Source of the DNA: Bacillota bacterium
Lineage (GTDB): Bacteria; Bacillota; Clostridia; Lachnospirales; Lachnospiraceae
Direction of reading: 5' to 3'
Length of the DNA stretch: 64,000 bases
Assembly: GCA_023391695.1 (NCBI GenBank)
Contig: JAEWAK010000027.1
Location: forward strand, 348,637 to 412,636
Shown here: one piece after another, positions 1 to 8,137 of the stretch
Numbering within the stretch: position 1 is the first letter of the stretch
Layout of the letters: each line of letters starts with the position of its first letter
The notes under the pieces: model-generated
Seen by the model: the letters and a program-made list of their open reading frames with translations, nothing else
Told to the model about the DNA's origin: nothing
Databases searched by the model: none
Program-made: the position numbers and the translations under genes

Positions 1-1188
1 CGCCCCCTTCACCGTATCACCATTATTATAAGGAGCTTCACCGCCCGATCCGGACATGGCAAAGGAATCTGCGGCAATTTCTGTACCCTGTACATCCTGT
101 TCTGCGGCACGAAGCAGCCTCTGTATGTCCTCATCGATACCCGGACGCTCTGCGTTCCCGAAAGAGGAATCGGTAGCTTCTGTACTTCTGCCAAATTTTA
201 TTTTCATCTGTTCTTCATATGTATTATTCTTATCGCCGGTGCCTGTCCCATCCGAATATAAACCGCTCCGCTGTATCGGAATATCATCGGCCGTAAAGGA
301 TGTGATTTCTTCCATGTCAAAATTAGGCTTACTGTTTGCATCAGCCTCTTGAGCACTTTTGTTTTTTTTCTTTTTCAGCAGACTAAGAAAGCCTTCTTCG
401 GAGCCTTTATTCTGTTCCCCATTGTTACCGGTGTCACCGACATCTGCCTGTGCCCCTTCTTTCTTAAGTAAAACCGTCCTGGCTTTCCTTCTTGGGGCTC
501 CCTGATCCTCGTAACCGTTCTCATACTCTTCTTCCAACTGCATTTTACGCTCCCGCATCTGTTTTAAGGATTCTCCACCTTTGGAACCGATATATGCAAA
601 GAGTGCTTTTCCCGTAATAAACATAAAAAACACGATTATAAAGGCGATTAAGATAATATAGGTTCCTACGGTCCCAAACAAAGGATGCAGAAGCCGGTTT
701 AATAACCCGCCGAGAATTCCCCCGCCATTTTTTAACTCTGCCGAATTCTCATAGTACTCCGCTAATTTCATTTTATCCGAATACCCCGTGGTTAATAACT
801 GGATGAATGCCGTAAATATGATTCCGAGGGAAACCGCACTGATTAACTTACGCAGGGCTATCCGGTTGCCCCGGTTTGCTATATAAAATGCAACACCAAA
901 AAACAAAAAAAACGGTAATAAATATGCAATAAAGCCGAATAATCCAAAGGTAACGCCATTAATTGCCCTGCCTACGCTTCCGCTTAAATTAAAATTGCTT
1001 AATATTAAGAGCAGGGACAAAACTAAAGCTATGATTAAAGTTATCTCATCATGAAATAATTCTTTGTTAGGATCCTCATTTATCTTTTTATGTACTTTTT
1101 TGCTTCCGGTTGATTTTCTTTTTCCTGTTGTACGATTTGTCTGCCTTTTTGAATTTGCTTTATTACTTTTATTTTGTACCGCAGCCAC
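1..1188 (-). CDS. ftsK: DNA translocase FtsK, N-terminal part (runs off the window)
   Basis: FtsK/SpoIIIE proteins pump chromosomal DNA through the division septum. Only the first 396 codons are visible; the motor domain lies beyond position 1. The protein starts with a basic segment of about 45 residues, then four hydrophobic segments (roughly residues 47-65, 75-100, 110-125 and 170-190) forming the membrane anchor, then a charged, low-complexity linker. I chose the GTG at 1188 because AGGAGG lies seven bases upstream (1196-1201); the nearby ATG and TTG are out of frame. The neighbours tepA and ylzJ upstream match the Bacillus order tepA-ylzJ-ftsK. The identification rests on the membrane and linker layout plus this synteny, since no motor motif is in view. 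Confidence 0.85.
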   Translation of the reverse strand, partial: MAAVQNKSNKANSKRQTNRTTGKRKSTGSKKVHKKINEDPNKELFHDEITLIIALVLSLLLILSNFNLSGSVGRAINGVTFGLFGFIAYLLPFFLFFGVAFYIANRGNRIALRKLISAVSLGIIFTAFIQLLTTGYSDKMKLAEYYENSAELKNGGGILGGLLNRLLHPLFGTVGTYIILIAFIIVFFMFITGKALFAYIGSKGGESLKQMRERKMQLEEEYENGYEDQGAPRRKARTVLLKKEGAQADVGDTGNNGEQNKGSEEGFLSLLKKKKNKSAQEADANSKPNFDMEEITSFTADDIPIQRSGLYSDGTGTGDKNNTYEEQMKIKFGRSTEATDSSFGNAERPGIDEDIQRLLRAAEQDVQGTEIAADSFAMSGSGGEAPYNNGDTVKGA

Positions 1189-1231
1189 AACATATCCTCC
1201 TTAAGCTACTTAAAGTAGAAATATCTTTAAC

Positions 1232-1288
1232 AAGAAATTGATTCTAAGCCGCCGGCAATAATGCCAGGCTAACATAGAACCAATTCTT
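1232..1288 (-). repeat. Long imperfect inverted repeat in the ftsK leader
   Basis: The arms AAGAAATTGATTCTA and TAGAACCAATTCTT pair, and the interior CCGCCGGCA pairs imperfectly with TGCCAGG, giving a stem of about 25 bp. It lies just downstream of the predicted transcription start and is not followed by a T-run, so it is a 5' leader hairpin rather than a terminator. Confidence 0.6.
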
Positions 1289-1317
1289 ATTATACCCTTA
1301 TTTAACTATAGTTGCAA
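1289..1317 (-). promoter_or_regulatory. Probable sigma-A promoter of ftsK
   Basis: On the minus strand TTGCAA (1312-1317) is followed after 17 bases by a perfect TATAAT (1289-1294). Transcription would start near 1283, leaving a leader of about 95 nucleotides that begins with a long hairpin. The ylzJ-like gene ends at 1375, so ftsK has its own promoter. Confidence 0.7.
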
Positions 1318-1374
1318 GGAAAAATATTGCAGCACTTCGAAAAAATGTTCGAAAAATGTAACAGGTATTTCAGC

Positions 1375-1641
1375 TTAAGAGTTCTGTCTTTGGTTTTTAA
1401 TAACGGTTCCAGGCGTGTATTCCTGATTCAGGTAATCGTTCATATCCGTAGAATTGACCCCTTCCACGATATAATTCTCACCGTCTCTTCTTGCATAGAT
1501 ATTTCCATGTTGTAAGGTTATGCTTTTGTATTCTACATCTGTAACCCCGGCTTTTCCTGTCCCATCCGAATGTGTATTCCCAAGTACGCTTTCCGTTCTA
1601 CAACTGTAGATTCTTTCTAAAGGAACTACGGTGTACAGCAT
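1375..1641 (-). CDS. ylzJ: YlzJ-like protein
   Basis: A small protein of 88 residues starting MLYTVVPLERIY, the hallmark of the YlzJ family found downstream of tepA in Bacillota. Its function is unknown. Its ATG directly follows the tepA stop codon (TAA ATG), with GAGGAGGTG ahead of it inside the end of tepA, so the two are translationally coupled. The family is usually about 70 residues, so the polar C-terminal tail here is slightly long. No membrane segment or signal peptide is visible. Confidence 0.75.
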   Translation of the reverse strand: MLYTVVPLERIYSCRTESVLGNTHSDGTGKAGVTDVEYKSITLQHGNIYARRDGENYIVEGVNSTDMNDYLNQEYTPGTVIKNQRQNS

Positions 1642-2355
1642 TTATTCACCTCCTCTTCCGGTCATTTGGTATAACTTACTCAGTGCTTCCTTAATTCCGC
1701 CCACTTCATCAATAATTCCTTCGTTTATTGCTTCTTTGCCAACTAATATGGAACCCACATCTTTCGCCAGTTGATTGGTATTCTGCATTAAACGTTTTAA
1801 TTCATCCTTTTCAATTTTGGAATGGGTCGATACAAAATTTAAAATCCGTTCCTGTATTTTTTCAAAATAATCATAAGTCTGGGATACCCCGATTACGGTC
1901 CCATTCATCCTTACCGGATGGATTATCATGGTTGCCGTAGGCACAATAAAACTATACTCGGCGGATACTGCCAGAGGTACACCAATGGAATGGCTTCCTC
2001 CTAAAACCAGGGAAACGGTGGGTTTGCTTAAAGATGCAATCATTTCCGCAATGGCAAGCCCTGCTTCCACATCCCCTCCGACCGTATTAATGAGTATTAA
2101 TAATCCGTCAATATCCGCACTGTCTTCAATGGCAGCAAGCTGCGGCAAAACGTGTTCATATTTTGTTGTTTTATTATGTTGCGGCAGACATTCATGTCCT
2201 TCGATCTCACCGATTATGGATAATAAATGTATTTTCGATTTTCTCTTTTCATTTACAAGAGTCGTCTGTCCATACTCCAGTATTTTCCCGTCATCCAATT
2301 CTTCCTTTTCTTTTTGTTCTCTTTCCTTGTCAATGTTTCTGGTATTGTTTTCCAT
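1642..2355 (-). CDS. tepA: ClpP-class serine protease, TepA-like
   Basis: TepA belongs to the ClpP/crotonase fold. In Bacillus it has been linked to protein export and to degradation of small spore proteins. The 237-residue protein has a charged N-terminus of about 40 residues, then the ClpP core. The catalytic serine is expected in GGSHSIG (Ser123), the histidine in IIHPV (His146), with an acidic residue further on. No signal peptide is present, so it is cytoplasmic. The ATG at 2355 is the only reasonable start. It forms a unit with the ylzJ-like gene and lies upstream of ftsK, as in Bacillus. Confidence 0.85.
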   Translation of the reverse strand: MENNTRNIDKEREQKEKEELDDGKILEYGQTTLVNEKRKSKIHLLSIIGEIEGHECLPQHNKTTKYEHVLPQLAAIEDSADIDGLLILINTVGGDVEAGLAIAEMIASLSKPTVSLVLGGSHSIGVPLAVSAEYSFIVPTATMIIHPVRMNGTVIGVSQTYDYFEKIQERILNFVSTHSKIEKDELKRLMQNTNQLAKDVGSILVGKEAINEGIIDEVGGIKEALSKLYQMTGRGGE

Positions 2356-2479
2356 ATAAATCTCCTTGAGAGTTTTTATAGCAAAAATCTTCTGTTTTGG
2401 TCAGATCCGGATGCCCCACTAAACAGAATTTAAATAATTCCTGCTTATTATATGGAAAATATCATTTTTTATTTATATT

Positions 2480-2520
2480 AAAAAATCTCTCCATTATTTT
2501 ATATAAAATGGAGAGATTTT
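2480..2520 (-). terminator. Intrinsic terminator between the G1P dehydrogenase gene and tepA
   Basis: AAAATCTCTCCATT (2482-2495) pairs with AATGGAGAGATTTT (2507-2520), a perfect 14-bp stem. Read on the minus strand it ends in a run of six T, so it should stop leftward transcription from the sugar island. Confidence 0.75.
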
Positions 2521-2524
2521 GTAC

Positions 2525-2697
2525 TAGGGTGTGTCTGAAAACTGCTTGTACCGGGCTGAATGTTCCACTTTGTGGGAGACAAGGAGGGATCTTGGGGGCG
2601 TAGCGGGTCTACGTTCTCAAAATCACGACGCAGTATGCCGCAAAGTGGGGCGTTCAGAATGGTACAATGAGTTTTTCAGACACACAGACACACCCTA
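2525..2697. mobile_element. MITE-like element with 13-bp terminal inverted repeats
   Basis: The ends are TAGGGTGTGTCTG and its exact complement CAGACACACCCTA. Inside, CCACTTTG pairs with CAAAGTGG and CGTAGcgggtCTACG forms a central hairpin, so most of the 173 bp can fold on itself. It encodes nothing. The right arm carries an extra eight-base duplication of the terminal sequence. Confidence 0.7.
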
Positions 2698-2700
2698 ACC

Positions 2701-2766
2701 ATGTTCACAAAATTGTGATGCCGCATGCCGTTTAAAACGGTGCTATGATTTTTTAAACACGCTCTC
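2701..2766. repeat. Decayed half-copy of the neighbouring MITE
   Basis: The string CAAAATTGTGATGCCGCATG followed by GGTGCTATGATTTTTTAAACACG parallels the right half of the element at 2525-2697, which reads CAAAATCACGACGCAGTATG then GGTACAATGAGTTTTTCAGACAC. It has no left half. Confidence 0.5.
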
Positions 2767-2793
2767 GTACATCGTCCGAATAGTCACATTTTA

Positions 2794-2850
2794 GTCAAAG
2801 CGGATATTCGCACTCCGCTAAGAAGCGTGGGACTTACTTGTAAGGTTAAA
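2794..2850 (+). repeat. Dispersed repeat family 1, short form
   Basis: Begins GTCAAAGCGGATATTCGCAC and ends CTTACTTGTAAGGTTAAA. AGCGGA pairs with TCCGCT, and CTTACttGTAAG forms a small palindrome. It lies four bases beyond the stop codon of the glycerol-1-phosphate dehydrogenase gene. Confidence 0.75.
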
Positions 2851-2853
2851 CTA

Positions 2854-4137
2854 TTACAATAGTTTAATTAATTTTGTCAGTCTCATAAAAGTCAGCCTGT
2901 TTCTCACATAAGGTGACAGACATATGGTTTTTGATATGATACGCTCATCCAGCCCGATTTCATGGACATATTTTTTACAGCCCCCTTCTGTTAAAAGCCG
3001 GTTGATCCGGTCAACGGAAGGAAGTTTATCCAGGATATCGGCAACGCGGGGCAATAAATTTTCCAATTCTATCCGGTCGATCTGCTCTAAAGGATCCGGC
3101 GTATTCTCCTCCAGCATACCTTCATATAACCCCTTAGGCCCGAAGGATTCTTTGAGGCACATGTAATCCAATCCGGTATAAGCTTCCATTTCATACTGAC
3201 CGCTCCGGATAGCTTCTTTCACCGTGTGATAAGTCTCTGCGGCAATCATCAGGCCGATTGAGACTTTTTCCCCGTGATAGGCATCCAAAGGACGATTGAT
3301 GACTTCCATTTCCCACAGGTGGGATATATGATGTTCCGCACCGGAAGCCGGCCTGGAATTACCGATCATCTGCATGGCAATTCCGGACAGCAGCAAAGCA
3401 TACATTAATTGTTCGTAAGCCTTTAAGCGCTGTTCCTCCGATACGTTCCCGCGTAAATCCGGAAGGCAGCTGCAGACCTCGTTGACCGCTTTCAGCTCCA
3501 GTTCACATACTCTTTCACAAATATATTCATCCGTAACGAGGTGGGCAATTTCCCAGTCGGCCAGTGCAGTATATTTACCCAGCAAGTCCGATATACCGGA
3601 GGCAGTAAGCCGGTAAGGTGCTTTGGAAAAGACATTGGTGTCTGCAACGACCAGCACAGGTGAAACCGCCGGGAAAGTCTTTTTAAATCCATTCCAGGTC
3701 ATGGCTGCAACGGTTGAAACAAATCCATCCACACTGGCTGCAGTGGGTACGGATACAAATGGTATTCCTCTTTTATTGGCAAGGTATCTGCTGATATCGT
3801 GAATGGTTCCGGAACCTACTGCAAGAATTAATTTTGTGCTGTCCGCAAGCCGCTCTTCTGCAAGCTTTACTCCGTGATTATCGGCATGAAGTCCAATAGA
3901 GGGCAGTATGACTACTTTACAGCCCTTCATTTTTTCTTCTACGGATTTTCCTGCAGCCGGATACGTATTATCATCACACAGTATGCTTATCTCCTCCGGT
4001 TTTCCGGTAAAAATATCTGATAATAATTCAGGTATTTTATCGATTGCTCCAGCTTCAATTAAAATTTCTTTTACATGAATCTTGTGTTCTCTGCCGCAGC
4101 TACATGGTTCAGAAAAACTCTTAACGTCAATCTTCAT
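2854..4137 (-). CDS. egsA: sn-glycerol-1-phosphate dehydrogenase (AraM/EgsA family)
   Basis: This iron-alcohol-dehydrogenase-fold enzyme reduces dihydroxyacetone phosphate to sn-glycerol 1-phosphate with NAD(P)H. In Bacillus the homologue AraM lies in the arabinose operon. The N-terminus has SCGREHK-type sequence, a nucleotide-binding GSGTIHD loop near residue 110, and metal-binding Asp/His in ASGAEHHISHLWE and AYHGEKVSIG, matching Asp-His-His of the family. An in-frame ATG at 4203 exists, but the ATG at 4137 has AAAGGGAGAGG ahead of it and gives the normal N-terminus (427 residues). It lies about 750 bp downstream of the kinase operon, beyond a terminator, so it is probably a separate transcript. 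Its substrate is the product expected from an apulose-type transketolase route. Confidence 0.85.
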   Translation of the reverse strand: MKIDVKSFSEPCSCGREHKIHVKEILIEAGAIDKIPELLSDIFTGKPEEISILCDDNTYPAAGKSVEEKMKGCKVVILPSIGLHADNHGVKLAEERLADSTKLILAVGSGTIHDISRYLANKRGIPFVSVPTAASVDGFVSTVAAMTWNGFKKTFPAVSPVLVVADTNVFSKAPYRLTASGISDLLGKYTALADWEIAHLVTDEYICERVCELELKAVNEVCSCLPDLRGNVSEEQRLKAYEQLMYALLLSGIAMQMIGNSRPASGAEHHISHLWEMEVINRPLDAYHGEKVSIGLMIAAETYHTVKEAIRSGQYEMEAYTGLDYMCLKESFGPKGLYEGMLEENTPDPLEQIDRIELENLLPRVADILDKLPSVDRINRLLTEGGCKKYVHEIGLDERIISKTICLSPYVRNRLTFMRLTKLIKLL

Positions 4138-4217
4138 AATAACCTCTCCCTTTTTAAATCTGTCAATCAATATAGTTTCACAGTTACCATTACAGAATTC
4201 CATTACCTGATAGCCTG

Positions 4218-4256
4218 AACGGATATCCGTAATCCGCCACGCTACCTGTTCATAAA
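4218..4256 (+). repeat. Dispersed repeat family 1, partial long form
   Basis: AACGGATATCCGTAATCCGC then CACGCTACCTGTTCATAAAC. This matches the left part of the long form seen at 16572 and 34099, with several substitutions. It sits just upstream of the dehydrogenase gene. Confidence 0.5.
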
Positions 4257-4808
4257 CTTAAATTTTATCTTATAATTCTATTTCCAAAATTTCTTCTGTA
4301 TTCGAAATAGAAATTACAGTATCTTATTTATAGATGTGCTGCAGTCATTATTTTTATCGGAAACCAAACTGCTTGCTAAAACCGGTATGTTTCGATGATT
4401 AACAAATTACTTCTATCCGGAAATTCTTTTATCATAATTTTCGTTTGCAAAACGACAAGTAACAATACAAAATCCAGGTTATTCGTTTCTACCATATACA
4501 GTACATAAAATCTTTACAAATAAAGACTTTAAATTTCAGGCAAAATCAGTAAGTCACGTCACCTTTACTTCTATTAATTAACTCTTGAATTCTTATAGTA
4601 TTGTATTTTGTATTTCCTTTTTCAATTACAGATTATAATAATAAGATTTTCATTTCATCCTCTTCTCACTGACATAAATAAATATACATATTCCTCCAGC
4701 CAGTCACACACCCATTAAATTATACTGTATATTAATTCAAGTTTCAATTATTTAAAATAAAATTATTTAATGAAAACTATACGGTTTGGATTATATTTTC
4801 TATTGCAC
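4257..4808. other. AT-rich intergenic stretch without a recognisable gene
   Basis: About 550 bp of very AT-rich DNA between the dehydrogenase gene and the kinase terminator. I see no open reading frame with a ribosome binding site and no RNA gene. It presumably holds the promoter of the dehydrogenase gene, which I could not place. Confidence 0.5.
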
Positions 4809-4810
4809 AA

Positions 4811-4860
4811 AAGAAAAACCAGCGGTGAATCCGGCATCACCCAAAATTCACGGCTGGTTT
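4811..4860 (-). terminator. Intrinsic terminator of the isomerase-transketolase-kinase operon
   Basis: AAACCAGC (4816-4823) pairs with GCTGGTTT (4853-4860), extended by GGTGAAT with ATTCA. On the minus strand the stem is followed by TTTTTCTTTT. It lies 30 bp beyond the kinase stop codon. Confidence 0.8.
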
Positions 4861-4890
4861 ATAATATTCTAAAGTTTGCAAAAAAGATTT

Positions 4891-6369
4891 TTACAGAATC
4901 ATGGAAACAGCCTGTTTCCAGCCCTGGTACCGTTTTTCCCGTTCTGAGGAAGACATGGAAGGTTTAAATTCTTTCCGGTTAACTTTATGGAATATTTCTT
5001 CTTTTTTATATAGTCCGTACCGGATCCCGGCACAATATGCCGCTCCCATGCCGCTTAATTCTTCTACATCGGGAACCTGGACCGGTATACCGGTCAGGTC
5101 ACTTTGCAGCTGCATTAAATACCGGTTTCTTGTAGGGCCGCCGTCAACCCGTAAACCATTCATCGTTACACCGGCATCCTCTGCCATTGCCATAACAATA
5201 TCCGTGATCTGATAAGCGATACAATCCAGGGCGGCCTTCACAATTTCCGCCTTCCCGGTTGTCCGGCTCATTCCGGCCAATACCCCTTTGGCATCATTTT
5301 TCCAGTAAGGTGCTCCCAGCCCCGTAAATGCCGGTACCAGATAAGCCGTATCGGAAGGGTTGGCAGACAGGGCCAGTTCTTCGGTTTCCGCAGCGTCTTT
5401 TATTAACTTAAGGTCTTCCTTCAGCCAGCTGATTACAGCACCGGTATAGTTTAAGTTTCCTTCCAGTACATACTGAACTTTCCCGTCAAAGCCCCAGGCC
5501 AGTGAAGTTACCAGGCCATGCCGGCTGTGTATTAATTTTTCCCCGATGTTCATCATAATGGAGGAACCCGTACCATAGGTTGCTTTTGCCATTCCTTCCC
5601 CATGGCATCCCTGGCCATATAAAGCTCCATGGGAATCACCCAGTACACTTAAAATCGGTATTTTAGCATCCAGATATCCGTTAAAATCCGTTTCACCGAA
5701 ATTCCCGTTGGAATCACAGACTTCCGGTAAGTTTTTTATATTGATACCAAAAATCTTACCGATAACATCGTCCCATTTTAAGGAAATAAGGTTAAACAGC
5801 TGGGTCCTGGAGGCATTGGAATAGTCTGTTTTATAAGAGGTTCCGCCCGTAAGCCGGTAAACCAGGTAACTGTCCATGGTTCCATACCTTAGTTTTCCTG
5901 CCAGGTCCATTTCCTTTGCACCTTCCACGTTCCTAAGTATCCATGCAATTTTGGCTGCCGGAAAATAAGGGGATAAGGGGATTCCCGTCTTTTCTTTTAC
6001 CATTAGGTTATAACCGTCTTTTTCCAGCTTCTCGGCTATTTCCCTTGCTCTGGAACACTGCCATACAATGACGGGCGCAATGGGTTTTCCGGTTTCCCCA
6101 TCCCAGGCTATGGAAGTTTCCCGCTGGTTACTGATACCGATACAGGCAATATTCCTTTTATCAATGGCTGCTTTATCCACCACCATTGGAATTAACTTCA
6201 GAATATTATCATAGATTTCATTTCCGTCGTGGGAAACCCACCCGCTTTCATTTATATATTGTTTATGGGGAAGGTCACATCTTACAATTAAGAGGCCTTT
6301 CCGGTCAAAAAGCAATGCTTTCGTGCCCTGAGTACTCTGGTCGATTCCCAATACATATTTTTCAGACAT
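4891..6369 (-). CDS. FGGY-family carbohydrate kinase, glycerol-kinase-like
   Basis: FGGY kinases use ATP to phosphorylate polyols and ketoses. At 492 residues it has the normal length. GlpK-like features are GIDQSTQGTKA near the start, ISNQRETSIAWD and IVWQCSRA near residues 80-105, TDYSNASRTQLFNL near 190, YGTGSSIMMN near 265 and RVDGGPTRN near 400. The substrate pocket is not simply glycerol-type in context: the gene is the last of a four-gene operon with a sugar isomerase and a split transketolase, and it overlaps the preceding transketolase gene by 8 bases. A ketose such as D-apulose is therefore a plausible substrate; glycerol, dihydroxyacetone, erythrulose or xylulose remain possible. 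Confidence 0.8.
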   Translation of the reverse strand: MSEKYVLGIDQSTQGTKALLFDRKGLLIVRCDLPHKQYINESGWVSHDGNEIYDNILKLIPMVVDKAAIDKRNIACIGISNQRETSIAWDGETGKPIAPVIVWQCSRAREIAEKLEKDGYNLMVKEKTGIPLSPYFPAAKIAWILRNVEGAKEMDLAGKLRYGTMDSYLVYRLTGGTSYKTDYSNASRTQLFNLISLKWDDVIGKIFGINIKNLPEVCDSNGNFGETDFNGYLDAKIPILSVLGDSHGALYGQGCHGEGMAKATYGTGSSIMMNIGEKLIHSRHGLVTSLAWGFDGKVQYVLEGNLNYTGAVISWLKEDLKLIKDAAETEELALSANPSDTAYLVPAFTGLGAPYWKNDAKGVLAGMSRTTGKAEIVKAALDCIAYQITDIVMAMAEDAGVTMNGLRVDGGPTRNRYLMQLQSDLTGIPVQVPDVEELSGMGAAYCAGIRYGLYKKEEIFHKVNRKEFKPSMSSSEREKRYQGWKQAVSMIL

Positions 6370-7312
6370 TTTTAATCAACTCCGCCGCTGTTTTTGCAAT
6401 ATTTTCCGCATTCAATCCGTAATGGTCAAATATCTCCTTTGAATTACCGGTTACTACCGGGGCATCCGGTAGGGACAGGTTGATGACTTTTTTCGGATAT
6501 TCACTGCTGATGATCTGGCTTACCATGGCTCCCAGGCCGCCGATAAAGGTATGCTCTTCCACGGTTATGACTGCTTTCGTCTCCTTGGCCGCTTTGATAA
6601 CAGCTTCCCGGTCAACAGGTTTTATACAGTACATATCCAGCACTCTTGCATGAATCCCTTGCTGCTCAAGGATTCCGGCAGCGTCCTTAGCCGGTTTTAC
6701 CATTTCCCCGCAGGCTATGATGGCAATGTCATTGCCGGAATGGACTTCGGTAGCCAGGTCCATGACAAAGGGAGTATTACCGGGCAATAACCCCTCTTCA
6801 TATACATCTTCCACCGGATTTCTGCCTACACGCAGATAAGCCGGTTTATTGTCTTCCAGTAATGCTTCCACCAGATATCTGGTCTGATGCCGGTCACTGG
6901 GAATGTAAACCCGCATCCCCGGAATGGAGGCCATGGTAGCGATATCCTGGGCTGAGTGGTGGGTCATGCCCAGGGCTCCGTAACTGACGCCGCCGCTGAT
7001 TCCGATCAGGGTAACATTGGTGCCGGAATAGGCTACGTCCACTTTGGCCTGCTCCATGCTCCTGGTGGATAAAAAGCAGGCCGGGGAAGCGGCAAATACC
7101 TTTTTGCCGCATCTGGCAAGGCCTGCCGATATGCCGACCAGACTTTGTTCCGCTATACCCACTTCAATAAACTGGTCCGGATGGGCCTGGGCAAAACCTG
7201 TCATAGAGGCAGAACCCCGGGAGTCACTGCATAATACGACAATATCTTTGTCTGTTGTTGCTTTTTCTGATAAAACATCGCATATCACCTGACGATTTGG
7301 TATTTTATTCAT
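6362..7312 (-). CDS. Transketolase, C-terminal subunit
   Basis: Carries the pyrimidine-binding and C-terminal domains of a split transketolase (316 residues). EVGIAEQSLVGISAGLA near residue 55 holds the conserved glutamate that activates thiamine diphosphate, and VEEHTFIGGLGAMV near residue 250 marks the C-terminal domain. It overlaps the N-terminal subunit gene by 8 bases (ATGAATAA) and the kinase gene by 8 bases, so the subunits are made together. Split transketolases serve the pentose phosphate pathway in many Clostridia, but dedicated copies occur in sugar-specific operons such as the apulose 4-phosphate transketolase. The context favours a dedicated copy. Confidence 0.85.
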   Translation of the reverse strand: MNKIPNRQVICDVLSEKATTDKDIVVLCSDSRGSASMTGFAQAHPDQFIEVGIAEQSLVGISAGLARCGKKVFAASPACFLSTRSMEQAKVDVAYSGTNVTLIGISGGVSYGALGMTHHSAQDIATMASIPGMRVYIPSDRHQTRYLVEALLEDNKPAYLRVGRNPVEDVYEEGLLPGNTPFVMDLATEVHSGNDIAIIACGEMVKPAKDAAGILEQQGIHARVLDMYCIKPVDREAVIKAAKETKAVITVEEHTFIGGLGAMVSQIISSEYPKKVINLSLPDAPVVTGNSKEIFDHYGLNAENIAKTAAELIKNV

Positions 7313-8129
7313 AAGATGCCCTCCTCTTTGCTTCCAGTTCTATGACTGCCTTCTGATATTCCTCTTCACTGGGTACTTTATGGTGCCAGGGTGCGGAGTT
7401 TTCCATAAAGGATACGCCATAGCCTTTTATGGTATCCGCAATGATTACCGTAGGTTTTCCTTTTATGGTTTTTGCTTGTTCGAAGGCCATATTCAGAGAA
7501 TTTACGTCGTTACCGACAGCGTTTAGTACCTGCCAGCCAAAACTTGCCCACCTGTCATCCTGGGAATCCTGGGACATAACGTCTTCCGTACTGCCCGAGA
7601 TCTGTAACCGGTTCCGGTCTACGACTGCACATAAATTATCCAGTTTGTAATGGCCTCCGGCCATAGCTCCTTCCCAGACGGAACCCTCCGCCAGCTCCCC
7701 GTCACCCATAACGGTATAGACGCGGTAGGAAGCGTGATCCATCCTTCCCGCCAGGGCCATTCCTACGGCTACCGACAGCCCATGGCCCAAAGAGCCGGAA
7801 TTCATCTCAATTCCGTTTACTTTATTATTTGGATGGCCAATGTATTTGGACTGGTATTTCGAATAGGTAAGCAAGTCTTCTTTCGGAAAAAAGCCCCGGT
7901 CCGCCAGAACGGCATACAATGCTTCCACGGAATGCCCTTTGCTTAAAATGAAGCGGTCACGCTCCGGACTTTCGGCAAGCTCCGGCGAAATATTCATCTG
8001 TTTATAATAAAGGGCTGTCAGAATGTCAGTCACACTGAAATCTCCGCCGATATGTCCGCATTTTCCGCGGTAAATCATATCTAAAATATCTTTTCTAAGT
8101 TCAAATGTCTTAGCCGTTAAATTTTCCAT
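7305..8129 (-). CDS. Transketolase, N-terminal (thiamine diphosphate-binding) subunit
   Basis: The 274-residue subunit supplies the pyrophosphate-binding half of the enzyme. GDGELAEGSVWEGAM with NLCAVVDRNRLQ (residues about 140-170) is the thiamine diphosphate and metal signature, preceded by KGHSVEALYAVL and GSLGHGLSVAVGMALAG. The reaction moves a two-carbon ketol unit from a ketose phosphate to an aldose phosphate. It starts eight bases after the isomerase stop codon, with GGAGGAGCT ahead of the ATG, and ends inside the second subunit gene. Confidence 0.87.
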   Translation of the reverse strand: MENLTAKTFELRKDILDMIYRGKCGHIGGDFSVTDILTALYYKQMNISPELAESPERDRFILSKGHSVEALYAVLADRGFFPKEDLLTYSKYQSKYIGHPNNKVNGIEMNSGSLGHGLSVAVGMALAGRMDHASYRVYTVMGDGELAEGSVWEGAMAGGHYKLDNLCAVVDRNRLQISGSTEDVMSQDSQDDRWASFGWQVLNAVGNDVNSLNMAFEQAKTIKGKPTVIIADTIKGYGVSFMENSAPWHHKVPSEEEYQKAVIELEAKRRASYE

Positions 8130-8137
8130 AGCTCCTC

